Below, piece by piece: positions 21,196 to 34,200 of a stretch of 64,000 bases of DNA. A program made the position numbers and the translations under genes. How positions within the stretch are numbered: the first letter of the stretch is position 1; each line of letters starts with the position of its first letter. The notes under the pieces are model-generated. The model was not told where the DNA came from, did not search any database, and saw only the letters and a list, made by a program, of their open reading frames with translations. Origin of the DNA: Phytoseiulus persimilis (lineage: Eukaryota; Arthropoda; Arachnida; Mesostigmata; Phytoseiidae); assembly GCA_037576195.1 (NCBI GenBank), contig CM075104.1:19050211-19114210 (forward strand), in the 5' to 3' direction.

Positions 21196-24054
21196 CGTGC
21201 CTCTGCGACCCGTCTGGAAAGAGAGATGAACGGAGAATTAGAATTTGACGCGTGGATACGATCCGCCGAACGAGGCTCCACGGAGGAGCGGGAATCAAGC
21301 TCGTGCAGGTTCGACGCTGAGCTGAAAGTGGGGCGGATGAACGCAAAGTTCCGAAAGCACGCCCGGGCACGTCTCCGCGAGCTTGGGGAAGCTCCCGCGT
21401 CAAAACACAGGTCTGCCTCCCTCTCCTCAAGATGAACTGTGCAGATCTCGCGGAGGCCCCGCCGACGGTCGGTCGTCTTACTCAGCGAGTTCGCGAAGCT
21501 AACTCCCGCAGATCGGAATAAGCCCTTTATTTTGAAAGGAAACGTTTGTTTAAGGCTTCACCCTACTAACCCAACAAAAGCCAATGAAGGCAGCCACGTC
21601 GCCGCAGACCGAAAAGGGCTGACGACTGAGTCACTTCAAGAGTTCGACGCTCTGCTCCGTCTCTTCTGGTCTCACAGCGGAAAGCCCGGCGGCTTCCGCT
21701 CGACGTCCGAGGGAATTCCGCCTTCGAGCTCTCTGGCAGGGGTTCGGCAAGGAGTCGTCTCCAAATCATCTCTCTTGTGGAAGCGCTGCCAAGTGGAAGA
21801 TGAGGGAGATGATGTTGTTTTCGTCAGGGAGACGTTCCGAAGTCGCGGCACAGAGTAACAAGGAACAGCGGATTGAATGCCCCGAGTGACACGAGTCTCT
21901 TTGTCAAGAAAACGCTTCGGTGGAATTTTTCGCTCCAGCCCGGACGTTTTATGGCGGGAGAAACGCAACAGCTCCGAGCGAAGCTTCAAAGCGTCTCCGA
22001 TCGATGAGTTTCCCTCCTCATCGCTCACTCGAGAGAGATAACGGCTCTTGCGTCAAATATCAACCGTCGATACTCTCTGGAGCTGCTCATTCCCAGGCCT
22101 CTTCAACCAGCCCCGATCAGTTCTTCTAGAAGGCCTGATTGTCGGAATTGGGGACTTTCGGGACAAATCGAAAGCCTGGGCAAGGTCGTTTGCCCCCTGC
22201 TTCCTTTCTTCGTTCGCTGTCTGGCAGAACTCTCCTGGAGGGTTCTGCTTTGACGGGAACGACTGCGTGGTGGGATGAATGGATGGATTGATCTCCGTGT
22301 CTTTTCCAGTACAAACCATTCATCAGGCACGCTTTTCAAGCCACTGAGTTTATTCAAGCTTCCCGGAAGGAAGAAAAATCCCCTCGGAATAATGGCAAGC
22401 TCGGCTGAAAGTTTCTTTTTTGTGTCATAGCGGCTGTCTCGAATGCGCGCCCGCACGGCCACGGAAATCGCCTGGGAGCCTCCTCAACAAAACATTCGGG
22501 AGGATCCGGCAGCATTATATCCGCGCCGAGTCGGAGGTTAAAGCTTGAATCGCGTGATCTCCGAACTGCGAAGGGATAGGCAGGACGGCAATAGCGGCGG
22601 CGGCAACGGCGGAACGAATTTCACGAAGCTGTGGAAACTCTCCCGATGCTCAGCCGGGACTCCGGTCGGAGCCGATGTGCGTGTGTGCGTGACCTGTTCC
22701 CTTTGGACCTCGTTTTGTGCCTGCAGGCCACACACGTCCACTGGAGATGTCACCTTTGATTATGCTGAGCCTTGGGCGTGTCTGCAATTTTTTACTCTCC
22801 TGCTGCGGGGATCCGCCACTCGGTGCAGGTGTGCCACGTCGATGCAGTGGAGTAGGCCAGTGGCGCGGCGAGAACGAAGCTAGAAGAGGGCTTGATAGAA
22901 ACCAGCAAAGGTTCATTCACTCAATGAAAGTCAGCGCTGCGTTCTGCCTCGGTCGTCAGCCCAAGCGACAGCAAGTAGCGGCAAGCAGCGGTTTCTCCTC
23001 TCCGGGATGACCGATTGGTGGGGATAAGGTGCTCGCTGGTCGACATTGTTCCTTTACCACTACCCGACGGCGAGTTCAGGGTGGAAAATTCGTCACTGCT
23101 CGCTCGGACCAACTCGGGCTTACCAGCTCCGGGCAGCCATACTTCGGTCGTTCCAACGAAAATCGAAGCGCGGAACCCCACATACGTCGTTGGGCTCTCG
23201 GGAGAGGTGCTCCTCATCAAATGAAGCAATTACTATGCGGCGCCGCTGAGGGTCGATGTACTTTACGCTCGAAATTTCAGAAATCCCGTCGGGAACAGAG
23301 ACGATTTGGCGAGAGAGGCACTCACTTCGACCGGACGGAGCAGAACCGAGTGACGATTTCCGAATGGCGACTTCCCGGGAGAGGAATCTTCCGGATAAAT
23401 GTTGTCATGCGTGTTAGGAGAACAAGGCTGACCGCGCTAATAGCGCACGCTACGAGCCATGAACTGACGAGTTGATCCATGTCGTCGTTTTTATCAACGA
23501 GTCTCTCCCCGACCTGCTTTCAAGAGTGTTTTGACACATTCTCAAAAGACTGCGAGAGCGGCCAGACCAGTCTACCCGACAAGCTCATTCGCAAGCACGG
23601 CTCTTCCTGACCTCCTTTTTCCAATTGACACGGATAACCAGCTCACGCGCGCCAGAGGTCCTCAAGTATCTCCCGCTAGTGGATCGGAATTTTCGAGGTC
23701 ATCGTGAAGCGACAACCTCAGTCCCCTAGCCCGTTCCGACTCTCTAACACCCTGGAAATGGCACATCGAGTTCAGTGAGCTAACGCAATCGATGTGACGA
23801 CTTCTCACGGGTTGCATGGGAGAACACATAGACTGGATCTGATGGTTCTCTACGGGAAGAATAAGGATATCAGTCAGTTTTTCTCTCGACGACTCCACGC
23901 ATCGATTGGGTTGAATCGATCCGATGGATGGAGAGCAATCTTGAAAATTGCTCCCACTTCATTCGGTTTCGGGGAGCGACCGCTGAGGAAGGACCCCGGA
24001 ACCCGACAGCTCCGTGGAAGTGTCGAAGCCTGCGTTCGTGTAAGTGGTGGAGGA

Positions 24055-24069
24055 GGGGGGGGGGGGGGG
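24055..24069. repeat. Poly-G run, 15 bases
   Basis: Fifteen consecutive G after an AG-rich stretch. Confidence 0.95.
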
Positions 24070-27000
24070 AGAACAAACGCGGCAAACTGAAGCAGCCGCT
24101 TGCGATAAATAAATCGGCGAATTGGCGCTTCGTACCGACTCCTCGACAAGAAAAAAAAACTGAAGGAGGCGCGCCAAGATCAAATGAAGAGCTTCTCGTG
24201 TTTTTTTGCCGCATGGAAACGTCGCCCGTTGGCGTTGAAGTCATCAGAGCCACAGTCGAGGAACGGCGTCTGTCCGGATACGAGTCGGGGTTCACCCCTC
24301 AGTTGTGTGGGCAAAACTAAACGAGTGACTCGATGCACGAACGCATCTTCTCGAGATGGCGGCGAGAACGGCACACCGTGAGTCGCAGACGGAACGGATT
24401 GAGCAGCGCGCACTCTCCGTTCGACACGCTCGCTGTCCCAAATGGTCCGAGCCTCATATGGGATCCGTGTTTTCCACCGATCGGTCGCAGGCTCTGTGTG
24501 AACATGGAATTGTCCAGCTTCATTTCGGCGATGCAGAAAAGCAGGTCATCGAGACAGGAAGGCAACGGACACCGGGTTATTCCGCCTGGGTGTCGGAAAC
24601 CGCGTCGGTTGCGCCTCTCCCACCTACAACTAGAGAACCCCAAAGCACGCTAAAACCCATCTTTTATGAGCTCCGCAGAAGTTGAAAAGTGAGGTCGTGG
24701 CCGCAGTCGGCAAACGTCGCTGCTTCCCGTATGTGGAAGCTGGCGGAGAGGTGGACAAACAGACGCCTGAACGGTACGAAGGTGATTCCGGCGATACGTT
24801 TTCCCTTGCCGACTGAGGCTCGGCTCGCAGCGCCGCCGTTTCGATTTCCAATAAATTCCCTCTAACGGCTGGGTTTTGTCCCCTCAGCATCTCTGAGCAT
24901 GCTCATCTTGTCTTCCAGCCACTCTGTGCGGTTATGATCGGGAACCCTTCTGCACCGAACGCCGGAGATTCAATCCCGGTGTTTTATCCCGGATCTCGTA
25001 TTTCGTTCAGTGAGTAATGGATGCAGCCGCGTGTAATTAAGTTGGACAGAACCTCCTCCATCCCGCTCAGTGGAGCGTTTGCCGAGGCTCGAGCAATCGC
25101 CGGCGCCGTTTTTCGGGCTCTCCGCTCCTTGAAAATCGGTGATTGGACAGATGTGTACGCATCCGCTCCGCGGTGCCAGGTTCCCGAGTCAATGAAGTAG
25201 AACCTCGCGAAGGGTCGTGCGGCTCTGATGAAACTGCAAGCCTCTTTGATCCGTCGTGGGAGCGCCATTGTTCGCCAGGGAAACGCGACTGATGACGGTG
25301 GCGTTTCCTCGCAGATATTCCCCGGGGCGGCAGGGTCTGAGAGTTCCGCCGCCCAAGACCCACGGATCCGCCGGCGGCCTGTGTCCTGTGGGCGCCACTC
25401 GAAGCCAGTTGTGGCGATCATCGGGGTCTGTTTCAACGCCGAGACGTTCAAGTCGACGGGGACGAACGATTCTCGCAGGGGTTCCGCTTTGTAGACAGCC
25501 GGCGCAGCTCTCACTCTGAATGTCGTTCTGCACACGGTGACGAATCGCAAAACATTCGATAACGGAGAGATAAAACTTCCTCCTGTCGGAAATTTCGAGT
25601 GCGCCGGCCAGCGGGCTCCGGCCCCTGAACACATCTGAGGAGCCAGAGGCCCGTGTCCGGAAATGGCTGTCCTTCCTCACCACGCATCGAAATGCTGTTC
25701 CGGACTCCTCTGAGTTAGGGAACGAATCTCCAATACCGGCGCCAAATCCATTTCCTCGAAGCACGGTTCTGTCTGGAGCGTTTGGGTTTCTCTAGGAGTG
25801 CCCAACCCAAACCTCCAGAAGGATTCGATAGGAAGTTGGAGACGGGGCAGAATCCACGGCTGTATTGTTCAAATCGTTATCTCGAGGCGAAACGGGAATC
25901 TCAGTCTAGATCCAGCCGACCCGACTCCCCAACACCATTCGTAGCTCGCTATCGACGATGGAGATACGGTATCGACAGCAGTGGGAAAGGCAAGTCCATC
26001 CGTCGGAGAGTGCTTTTTCCTCCGAACCGAATTCACTGTGAGGACTCCGCGGGATATTCGTTTCATCGTGCAGTCTCCTCTGGTGGCACCGTTATGACGA
26101 GCACGTAGATACGTAGATCGAGCACGGAGGAATCCCCGAGCAGGCGCTGGCGGGCGGTCCGAGAGAGGGGGAGCGAGAGGGGACCAGGAAGTTCGAGCTT
26201 ATTGCATCTTCGTGGTGGATTTGGCAATAGATTAGGAAAGCGTCGATGTCGGTCGACGTCCGGAATATATTAATCAATATGACACCCGACGACTGATACT
26301 GCTAACGTCGCCAGCGATGACGACGGAAGCTCCGGTTGCTCCCATCGCGACTGTCTTCTTGCGGCCGTGGGTTCGGTCAGGAATTCGTTATGGCCCACGG
26401 CATGCAGAGAGACCTTCTGAAAATGTGTGGAGGACGCAGCGGTGATTGTCGCGGCTGGCCCGTGACTGCGCGCTGTAGAGTTGGCGCACCACGTGTCCGC
26501 GACACCGCGACAGTTCCCCGCTCCGATTGAGGCCCATTCAGGCGCTCGGGCACCTCAGAGGGGTTCCGCAATCAAGACGCTCATCAGAGTGGCTCACGCA
26601 CGCTCACTGCCGATGGGAGGAATAGGTGGCGTGACCTGATCGATTCGTGATTGCGGATACGACCGCCAGACCATTGTCTCCCCAGGCTCGGATCGTTCGG
26701 GACTGCGAAATGAGCCCTGTCCTCCGCGTTGCAGTCAACCCACCCCTGAGGGCCTAAAACCGTAAACTAACGACGCCTGTCCCCCCGAGCGAACTTTTCA
26801 ACGAAGCTCAACGCCTGACTATTCCTAAACGGTGGAGAAATCCACAAGCTCGATCCGCTTCCTCCCGCCCTGGTTGAACTCGGAAACGATAATTCACGGC
26901 GGAGATATGACTGAGTGGCCAATGTATGCATTCGCCAAGGAGATAGAATCGCGGGAGGGCGACCAAGAATTTCTAAATAAAATGGGGGCTCCACATTCAG

Positions 27001-29394
27001 CCGCTGTCGTCGCTGGTCCTCAGCAGGCCACGCTCCCGAAATTAACGACGACGACGACGACGCGTAGGAAACACGCGCCAAATCCTCATCATCGATCCCC
27101 CGCTGCTGGGCTAATGAGAAGAACGCGGAACGCCGACATCAGGTCTGGAATTTCCGAGGCGTCGATAAACTTCCGCAAGAGCCTCACGCTGACGACCAGC
27201 GACGTCACTACCAGCTGCGGACGAGGGAACGCCCGAAGGAGGGAGGAAGGAAGTCACTTCACGCGACAGAAATCGTTTCAGCACTCAACAGGTTCCTCGG
27301 CAGCCACGCCGGCCAGCCCAGCTGCTTTGCTTTGGTTATTTTGTGTTCGCCCCGTCCTCCGAGCCGGCTGAAAGCACTTACTCGCCGTCGGCCCAGGGGA
27401 ATACTCGAGGATATTTTTGAGACCAGCACCTGCATCAGCCGCGAGTTCTGCCTCCCTCCGTTCGTCCGTCAGTCCGTTTGCACGACCGACCGACCGTCCG
27501 TCGGTCCGTCCATCTATCTGCTCCCTTTTTCTCTGGGAGCGAGACCGTTTCGAAACCCTACGCTACGCAAACTCCCAGCTCAGTGGTTCCGTGACGAAGG
27601 GTTCGCGTGCCTGTTACAATACTGCCTCATTCACTCCCGCGGCGTCCTCGACTGCAAACACGCAGCGGTTCCTTTTTGGCCTCTTCAAACGACGACGCAG
27701 GCCTCTCCGGAGAAAATTCATTCGTCCCGCTGGTGCGCTTGCTTTCGCGTCCGTTTATTCGCTAGATTGGACCCTCTATCTGGATGACCGCCTGCCGCAT
27801 ATCAGCCCAAATAGATCGCTCCAGTCTATGTTCCCAGGATGCGGCAGAGCTTATCGCATTTGAATAGGATCAGCCACTCCCTTCGTTCGCTTTTCCAGGA
27901 AACGATGTTCGTATCGAGTGGCACTCGAGCCCAGCCACGGACGGAATACCATAGACTACGAGGAGAGTCCGAACGTCGGACCTTGGCCATCCGAGCCGAA
28001 TGAGGAGGTCACCAAACCGCTCATTCTCGTCGACAAAGCGGCGTGCCGTCGACCTACCGCGTCGACTCTTCCCCTTGTGATCGTTCGGCGCGTCGGGAAG
28101 AATAAATCTGCGAAGGATCGAAGGCTATTCGACGGGAACCCAAGCGGCGTAATCCGCATGGCTCGCCACCGCTGACTCAAACTCCAATTAGCTGCTTGAG
28201 CTCGGGGAAGTTATGGAGTCTGACATTTGCTATTGTTAAACGGAATCTCATTGGAGACCGGCAAGCCTCAAACGACCTTTCGTCGCTCCGGGAATCGGTC
28301 TTCCTGTTCGCAGGCGAACTTTTACGATCGTTGTGTCGATCTAGACTCGCCCGGTGGCTCGCCCCCATAACGTGTTCGCAAGAGCGCGAATTCTGAGCAT
28401 TCCACGGATATTTCGTCCGGATAAATACCGCCGTGCGGATGATGGGTACACAGAACGACTTTGTGCCGAAGTTAGCTGAACAGCTTCCGACTCGAGAACG
28501 GTCGACGTGCTGAGGTCGCTCATTTTTTGTCGGGCTTCGGTTTTTATGCGCGGATCATCCAAGCGGTAGCCCTCCGGGAGGCAATGCCGGACAAGCGGGA
28601 ACCGAAACTAGGTGAGCTCTCCCACAGCGTTTGGGGCCATATGTGAGCTGGCTTGCTCGACCCAATGCGTTCAACAACACAAACTTGGAGGTGAACGTTA
28701 TCGTTGGACGCCATTGTCGCTCTGCGGCTGGCCGCGTCTTCTCTGGCGGAAGCAGGCACGTGATCAGAGCCGGAGGAGAAGCTCGAAGTTGGCTCGAAGG
28801 CCCGGCTTCTCCCTGTCGATGGAACTCTTTCCCGAACTCAGAGCTGCGAGACTCGCCGACTTGCCCGGGAAAGGCCACTTCTGTGATCCGGAATCTGTCA
28901 GAGATTTGCAGAGACGTGATCCTTGCTCCCGGGCCCAACAGGCATCGCTCAGATCACGGCGAACGGTCGTGGAGTCGAACTCGCGGAGAGTTTCATCTCG
29001 GCCGACTGCTCGGATTCTGGCGGGTTTTTATTCGAAGCCCCAACAACCCCCACACACGGACGCACCAGAATTTGAATTAGCCTCGTCGTTGTGGGGCGCG
29101 AAATTCAAATCTCCCCGAAGGCGCGGCGCAAATCAGCAGCGGGTTGCCGAAAGCAACAATCCGTTCGCTGAGTCAGCGCCAATGGCGGACTGAATGACTC
29201 GTCCCAACCGATGGGGAACTCTGCCGGCCCGATGATCGGTCATTCCGCGAGATCGAGTCCGTCGAGCGGAACAGTTGCCACGGCCTGGCCGCGCCGCACC
29301 TCTTATGAATAGCTTACGTGCCTCGCCGTCGACGAACGAAGCCGTATTCGAACTGGGACTTCGCCCATCGAGTCCGTAGAGCGCAAGGTTGGAA

Positions 29395-29404
29395 GGGGGG
29401 GGGG
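29395..29404. repeat. Poly-G run, 10 bases
   Basis: Ten consecutive G. Confidence 0.95.
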
Positions 29405-31173
29405 CGGCAGGGAAAGAAAGCTCGCTCCTTCTTCCGAGTCAACGATGCGACCCGGCTCGCAAACCCTCACAGACCTGGGACTGCGGCTCGATCTCGGTTG
29501 GGATTCCTCCTCGATTCCGGAAACTCGCTGCGAACACTGATCGAGGGCGCGTCTCCCTGTACTTTGGATACGGCCGAGCAGGACTTTGTATCAACTGGCA
29601 GTGGCATTGTCCCGCAGACCAAACAGTCACCTGACGTTCCCGACGGAGCACCACTCGATGTGAGCCGCAACGTTGGAGCGCCACAACGGCCTTCGGGTTC
29701 CGGGCGAAACCGAATAATTATCAGCTGACTCGTCAGAATCGCGGAGGCCTATGGGATCAACTTAATTTACACCGGAGCGGGAAGTTCGCTGATTCAGAGT
29801 GCGCTATTATTCCCGCGCAGTAGTTTGCTCCCGACTTGCCGAGAAGGGCTCGCTGGGGAGGTATCGCTCCATCAACAAGTAGGCGTACAAGACGCTGAGA
29901 GTTCCGGCCCTCCTCTGTTACGGTCGAGGGCTGGATCTATAGAGGCTTCAGGTCTCGAGTCGTTTGAGGCTGTCACTCGACGAACTCTCAGGAAGCCGCT
30001 GAAAGCCTCAAGATCATCGCGAACAAGCGTCGTCCACGATGCTGTTCTCTTGGCGGAGGAACTCTTCTAGCAACACAACGATTTATTCCTCTTTTGTTTG
30101 AAGTCTTGTTCCTCTGTTCGCTGCTTACCTACCTCGGCTGTCATTGCCTTCTCCTGTCGCTTCCAGGGCCGATGTCGCTCGAGCTTTCTTCCGTTCCGCA
30201 TCGATGCTAGTTCCTCAGCCGCGGCTCGTCTGCGGATCTCGGAGCATCCCTCACGACGATTCATGGAGCTCACCCATCACGCGGGTTCGAAACAAGACTC
30301 GACAGAAGCGATGAGGTTATCAAGGGACGAATGCGGGGAACGGGTTTGCGGCCATGATGAACGAACACAATGCAGGCGTCGACGAGCCTGCTGCTGTTTC
30401 AAGGACTGTTGACCCGTTAGCCTCTCAGCAGGACCCGGAGCATTATCCTGTGGTTTGGCCTCATTAGACGCGCCTCCTTGACAGCAGCAGCAGGCGCACT
30501 AGCAGCTGCCACTTGCTTGTTCTTCTTTTTTCCTCGACCGACATTGCTTATTTTGGTGATCGAAAAGGCTTGTGCTCAGCTTCTTTGTTTGACCTGGGAA
30601 TAAAAGGATCTCCGTGCGGTGGCTCTCAGGCTTTGTGTTGTTGTCCGTAATTTATGTCACATCAGGGACTTCGACTCGCTCCCTGTAAGAGGCTCGGGAC
30701 GGTGTCGCCAAGTTGGAATCGATAACCGGAGCGGAAATTGTGACGTCTATCTCGGAGGCTTTCCCAACTCGCGAACCTTTCGGCGATCGCAACAACTCGA
30801 CGACAACCTGAGGAGCCTGGAGTCACCGAGCCACGAGCTGTCACCAACGAGTGGAACCACTCATCTGTGTATTTATAGCAGAAGGGCCGAGACGGCGATA
30901 GAGCCAAGAGCAGAAGACGAATATTCTTCTGCTTTGACCCCTTCCACCGAAGACGAAGCCAGCTGTTATTGGAGGCATCAGGTTTCTAGCGAGAAGGACG
31001 CTCTGTGCTCCCAGAATGGATATCTCCCGCCGGATCGACTGCTCTTGAAAAACGATCCCCGTTGAACCTTGGTCGAAAGCGAGCGGTTTTATCTATCGCT
31101 AGAACGATCCCCGACCTTTCCGACAGAAGTCCCTCGGACCGAGATAGGATGCTTGTGGAGAGGCTCTTTCACC

Positions 31174-31261
31174 ATGGATCGGATGCCTTTATTGCTCTCC
31201 TTGTCGCTGTTTCTCCTGATTCTGATGCTGGCCTTTGGAAATCGGAAACTTCCCGTGGGAG
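31174..31261 (+). CDS. First exon of a secreted or type II membrane protein
   Basis: The ATG lies in a strong context (CACCATGG) and opens MDRMPLLLSLSLFLLILMLA, a textbook signal peptide or signal anchor, followed by NRKLP and a consensus donor (G|GTGAGT) after 29 codons plus one base. The chance of a strong start, a hydrophobic core and a donor coinciding is low, so a real gene start is likely. No adjacent second exon is visible; the next phase-compatible exon I see is 8.2 kb away at 39431. If joined, the product would have a short basic, proline-containing stem after the helix. The function is unknown. Confidence 0.48.
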
Positions 31262-34200
31262 GTGAGTGGAGAGAACGAGCGAGCGAGGGAGCAGAGCGGA
31301 ATTTCCCACGAAGGCCAGACGCGAAGCTCTCTTGCCAGGTTCGGATACCAGTCTCCTAAACAGATTTGAACGTTTCGGTCGACGCGGAATCCAATTTACG
31401 CCGCGGAATCTTCCTGCTCAATGATATTGGATGCTCGCGGGAGAATAACCATGGCAACAGATTATAAAACAACGCTCCGTAGGGCGCTCGGGCGAACTCA
31501 CATCGAGAGGCAATAACTGCGAGGGTCCCGGATCCCAACTGCAGCTACACTATTCTCGGCGATGAAGTTTTCAGTCCCTGACAACGGGAGAAAGAGGCTA
31601 TTCGGTTCTGATGAGAGAACCCAGGGGAGAAGCTCCGACGTAGTTTCCCCTTGAATGGTTTTCCGGAACGAATCAGATTTTGAGAAGCCCTCCTGAGACA
31701 CGGAGGGAAGGATGGCATTCCCAGCGAATCCGTTCGTAGTGCGGATTGGGTTTCTTTTTGAACTCCGAAAGAAACCGTTGCAAAGCGGGACGGCAACTCT
31801 CCGTTGGTTACGCAACGCAATAGAACGCATAACCCAAAGCGGCCCCACATCAATGAGCGATGTTTGGCAGCGGGATGTTCCGACCTCCCGCCAAGCGGAG
31901 CCGTGTCCTTGTGCTGACTACCCTGGAGCTCTTGAATTTCGTCGCTAGTTATCAATAGAGGTTTCCCGGCCGGTTCGAGAGGAATCAGAGCACCCGATGA
32001 GGAAGGGCTCCCGAATCGATCAGCATCTTGGACCCCTTCCTCGAGGCAGTGGAGGTTTCAAAGGAGACAAGGGTTTTTCGAGGACACTGGAAGGCCTCCG
32101 CTCTGGGTGCAGGACGCTAAAGGACAATCAGGCCCAGAGATATGGTGGGAAGGCTGTCGAGTAAAACCACGAGCACCGAAAGCCATGAGCGCAGACGTCC
32201 TCGGAGCCGAAAACGGTTCGCTTGAGATCGCGAAAGCTCGCGGCCAGAGCGCAAGAAAAAACCGAGGCGACTCCCTGAGGAGCTTCGCGGCCGCGCAGCC
32301 GACTGGAGGAATTGAACTCACGGCGTCCTCGTCGGCAACTCCAGCACTCGAGCCCGCAATTATCTGTGGTCCGTACATTACCGTGACCTTCATTACAGAC
32401 ACGCCGGAAAAGTGCGCGCTCAGAGGATTGAGCGCGCAGACATACCCCGGGCTGTAATAATAACCAACGATCAATGGTGGCACCGCACTCCCTCGCTGAT
32501 TGAACGTGAACACACCATGCGGCCTCACAGCACGCTCGTTTCCGAATCAGACGCGGACTTCGAGGATGCACGGAGAGGAAACAGAATTTATGAGTCTGGT
32601 GGATGAAAGAAGCATTTCGAAGCACACGGACCGGTGAGACTGGCGATTCAATCCAACGGAATCCAATGAGGCTCCGGCTCGGGCGGGCTGGGTGACACTG
32701 AGCAGGGAACCTAGGAGAATATTCACCAGGGTCTACTCAGGAGTTGAATTCGCGAGAAAAAAAGTGACGAGAGGGGCTTTAGCCGGGAGCCTGAGGATTA
32801 TGACGCGGATTCAGAGAACTGGTTTTAGTCAGGCGGAAAGGTGTGGAATCGGGATGAGCGTATCAACCTTTCCTATCCTTCCGCGTGAGCGTTTTGAAAA
32901 GCTTGTGCGAGGAGACAACATGCATTTCCTCTACGAGAACATAAGGAGAAGCTCACCAAAACTGCTTCATCTAATAACGACGCTTAGCACTTTTCTGGAC
33001 TGCGTAGCACAATGGATCAGAATAATCCTCGTTCACTGGATCCATTTATCAGCTCTGTGCAGGGACGACCTGTTTTGGCAACGACGGAAATTACAGCGCT
33101 CGTGTTAGTCACAACTATGTTAGAAGGAGGGTCGGATGAAGACAGAGGAGACGAAGGAGATGTCTGAGAGGCTGGGAGATACGAACGAAGCCCGTCGATG
33201 CAGAGCCTCTACAAGTTCGAGTGCAGCTCAGTCTGCTGCTATCGCGACGTGTGAGCCGGACCTACGGAATCCTGTGTCATGGTGTCAATCACACCTCGCG
33301 TCCTCGAACCGAGAGAGAAAGATGGGACAGCTATGAGACACTGCAGGACCGAGAAGGAGGTCTCCTGCATCGAAAAATCCGAGCATCAGCTCCGGGAGGA
33401 CGATATTGCGCCTTCAATACATCAGCAGTTCCCGCAGGAGCGGACTTCCGATTTCCCGGACGAATCGAAGGAACATAGGATCCGTAACATGACGGATCTG
33501 TTGCCAGCGTAAGGGAGAGATGCCTTCGCGCGTTACATGTCCACGGATCGGGTAAATTGAAACATCCCGAGGGCGCGATGCCGACAGATGAGCCTTGAAC
33601 TGGATGCGACAGATTCAATTAAGTTGACGGCGTTTCTCGGCTCGTGTTCCTGGGGCCTTCCCCAGTCCGACGTGACGCTCCGTCGGAGCGAAGTGCTGTT
33701 CGCGTTACCGTCACCCACATATAAATATAAGAGGTCACAAGGAGTCTCTTTATACCTGCGGTACTCCGGGGACTGCAGAACAAGCAAACGACTGGCTGGC
33801 TGGCGTACTGCTTGTTTGGAGACAATACAACAGTCAGTAGGATTATTCGTGTATTGCCATAGACAGTTCCGAAGAACCAGCCAGCGGCACATAGCTTGTC
33901 AACCTTTGACCTTCCTTGCGCTTTTTTTCGTGTCTTTCTTTCTCCAACCCCCCTCCCCGTATGCTGTTTTCCGAAAGGCGGCCATTACCGTAACCGAAGA
34001 ATATCCTCTCGAAGGAACCTTTAAGATGATCCAGAATTCTCGCTCGTTCGAGCGGTGGACGTTTGTACCCAGCTCACCGACATTTCGGCGACTGGCGGCT
34101 TCGCAGGAGAACTGACCCGCTAGCTGGCTCCCATCAAGTGTATGGAAAGCCATTCGAACCCGTTCGAGCGTTTGCATCGGACAGTGCAGAAAAGGCTTCC

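Larger units (their letters stand above)
21196..31173. other. About 10 kb without a supported gene
   Basis: Many long frames on both strands overlap each other (for example 25764-25189 and 25634-24984 on the same strand in different frames), as expected where stop codons are sparse in GC-rich noncoding DNA. None has recognisable motifs. It contains G runs at 24055 and 29395, a CGAC/CGTC microsatellite near 27482 and an ACG trinucleotide run near 27045. It may be regulatory or intronic sequence of a gene outside the window. Confidence 0.4.

Noticed and set aside
24984..25764. Two overlapping minus-strand frames of 216 and 191 codons
   Set aside because: They are in different frames of the same strand, with no motif, no splice logic and compositions typical of GC-rich noncoding DNA.
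28555..29193. Long frames on both strands (up to 193 codons)
   Set aside because: Mutually exclusive frames on both strands and no recognisable motif.
30067..30560. Minus-strand charged segments (VGRGKKKNKQVAAASAPAAAV and similar) that might be exons
   Set aside because: The readable pieces lie in different frames that I could not join by consistent splice sites, and there is no family match.
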